A stretch of 5,762 nt of DNA from assembly GCA_946183095.1 (NCBI GenBank), contig CAMHBE010000147.1:1-5762 (forward strand), written 5' to 3'. The translations under genes and the position numbers were made by a program. The DNA comes from an uncultured Clostridia bacterium. GTDB taxonomy: Bacteria > Bacillota > Clostridia > Oscillospirales > Ruminococcaceae. The notes under the pieces were generated by a model that had not been told where the DNA came from, ran no database searches, and saw only the letters and a program-made list of their open reading frames with translations. How positions within the stretch are numbered: position 1 is the stretch's first letter; each line of letters starts with the position of its first letter. Shown piece by piece: positions 5,194-5,762 of this stretch.

Positions 5194-5475
5194 ATGAACA
5201 TTATCAAGAACATCAAGAACTTTTTCAAGAATGCGGCAATGACCGTAAAGAACTCTTTCTCCTGCGTTCTCCGCAGAGTAAGACTCGCATTTGCGAGAAT
5301 GAACACTGTCGCTGCGTGCGCTCGCGGCGAGAACTACGTTGACAGCGGTGTGAAGATACTCATCGCCGTAGTCATCGGTGCGCTCCTTCTCGGCGGACTT
5401 TACGCTCTGTTCGGCGATACCATTATGCCGACCGTGACCAAGAAGGTCGAGGAAATGTTCGAGTTCAAGGGCTGA
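5194..5475 (+). CDS. DUF6133-family small membrane protein, candidate type IVb prepilin (copy 2)
   Basis: A 93-residue paralogue of the gene at 4297. The last 50 residues are identical to copy 1, including the RG-E-N-Y-V-D region, the membrane helix and the EMFEFKG end; VAAC just before is also shared. The N-terminal 38 residues differ: longer, with more Lys/Arg and Phe, suggesting a different leader rather than a different mature product. If cleaved after Gly45, both genes would yield the same 48-residue subunit, with Asp50 at +5. GAAAGGA upstream of ATG 5194 is the ribosome binding site. The stop TGA shares its A with the ATG of the prepilin peptidase gene, so the two are translationally coupled, a strong hint of functional linkage. 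A pilin function is inference; membrane insertion is clear from sequence. Confidence 0.87.
   Translation: MNIIKNIKNFFKNAAMTVKNSFSCVLRRVRLAFARMNTVAACARGENYVDSGVKILIAVVIGALLLGGLYALFGDTIMPTVTKKVEEMFEFKG
5323..5472 (+). repeat. Duplicated DUF6133 C-terminal coding segment, copy 2
   Basis: Partner of bases 4393-4542: same 50 residues, 19 silent third-position changes, no amino-acid change. Confidence 0.95.
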
Positions 5476-5762
5476 TGCCGGTCATACAGACATCCGTCAT
5501 CATCGTCCTGCTCTGTATCGAAGTGTACTGCGATCTGAAAGACCGCACGATACCAAATAGAATATCGCTTGCAATTGCCGTAGCAGCCTTCATAGATTTT
5601 CATATCGCAAATCTGTGGGGGCTGTTGCCCGCAGCGATGTTTTTTGTCGGAGCGCTGTTCACGAAGATCGGCGGCGGTGATGTGAAAGCGGTCGCGGCTC
5701 TGAGTCTGTCGCTCGGGCTATGGAAAACACTCCTGCTGCTGTTTGCGGCGGAACTGTCAATG
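5475..5762 (+). CDS. A24-type prepilin peptidase (TadV/CpaA-like), 3' end outside the window
   Basis: The first 96 residues of an aspartic membrane protease that removes the leader from type IV or Flp-type prepilins at the cytoplasmic face. A hydrophobic helix (about residues 3-17) leads into CDLKDRTIPNRISLA, where Asp20 is the expected first catalytic residue. The second signature GGGDVK is at residues 66-71 with catalytic Asp69, between membrane helices. The order and spacing fit short TadV/CpaA/FlaK-like enzymes without the N-terminal methylase domain found in PilD. The frame stays open to the last base, so about the last third or more is missing. ATG 5475 overlaps the preceding TGA by one base (TGATG); an AAGGG at 5467-5471 gives only a weak ribosome site, so translation probably depends on coupling to the DUF6133 gene. 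Later genes of a Tad-like system would be expected to the right. Confidence 0.9.
   Translation, partial: MPVIQTSVIIVLLCIEVYCDLKDRTIPNRISLAIAVAAFIDFHIANLWGLLPAAMFFVGALFTKIGGGDVKAVAALSLSLGLWKTLLLLFAAELSM

Noticed and set aside
1..5762. CRISPR array, tRNA, rRNA or insertion sequence
   Set aside because: No regularly spaced repeats, cloverleaf, rRNA-like stretch, transposase or terminal inverted repeats could be found.

Overview
The window looks like accessory DNA of a gut-type Clostridia (Bacillota; Ruminococcus/Oscillospiraceae-like). This rests on moderate GC, strong GGAGG or GAAAGGA ribosome binding sites, a SpoVG homologue, and a gene set (BRO/KilAC antirepressor, LPD28 protein, DUF6133 proteins, orphan methyltransferases) that is common on integrative conjugative elements of that group. 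All genes recognised lie on the + strand with short gaps or overlaps. No relaxase, integrase, tRNA, rRNA, CRISPR array or insertion sequence is visible, so assignment to a conjugative or integrative element is inference.

Left part (1-2137): the C-terminal part of a C5-cytosine DNA methyltransferase. Its coding frame continues to the window start and includes the catalytic PCQ motif at bases 11-19. It is followed by an unrecognised, AT-richer 284-residue gene and a small stand-alone LPD28-type protein.

Middle (2138-4142): a leader with two interleaved inverted repeats, one of which covers the ribosome binding site of a D12-class adenine methyltransferase gene. That gene overlaps a tandem AbrB-like protein gene by 4 bases, which in turn overlaps a BRO-N/KilAC antirepressor-like gene by 8 bases. 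Small hairpins lie at the antirepressor stop codon and in the 154-base gap after it.

Right part (4297-5762): a compact cluster of DUF6133 protein, small signal-peptide/membrane protein, SpoVG, second DUF6133 protein, and the start of an A24-type prepilin peptidase. The peptidase start overlaps the preceding stop codon by one base (TGATG) and the gene runs off the right edge. The two DUF6133 proteins share an identical 50-residue C-terminal part in spite of 19 synonymous differences. They look like type IVb (Flp-like) prepilins: a basic leader, Gly, an acidic residue at +5, then a hydrophobic helix. The most interesting reading of the window is therefore a mobile-element-encoded Tad-like pilus module with two prepilins and its own peptidase, next to an epigenetic/regulatory module of two methyltransferases and two DNA-binding regulators.
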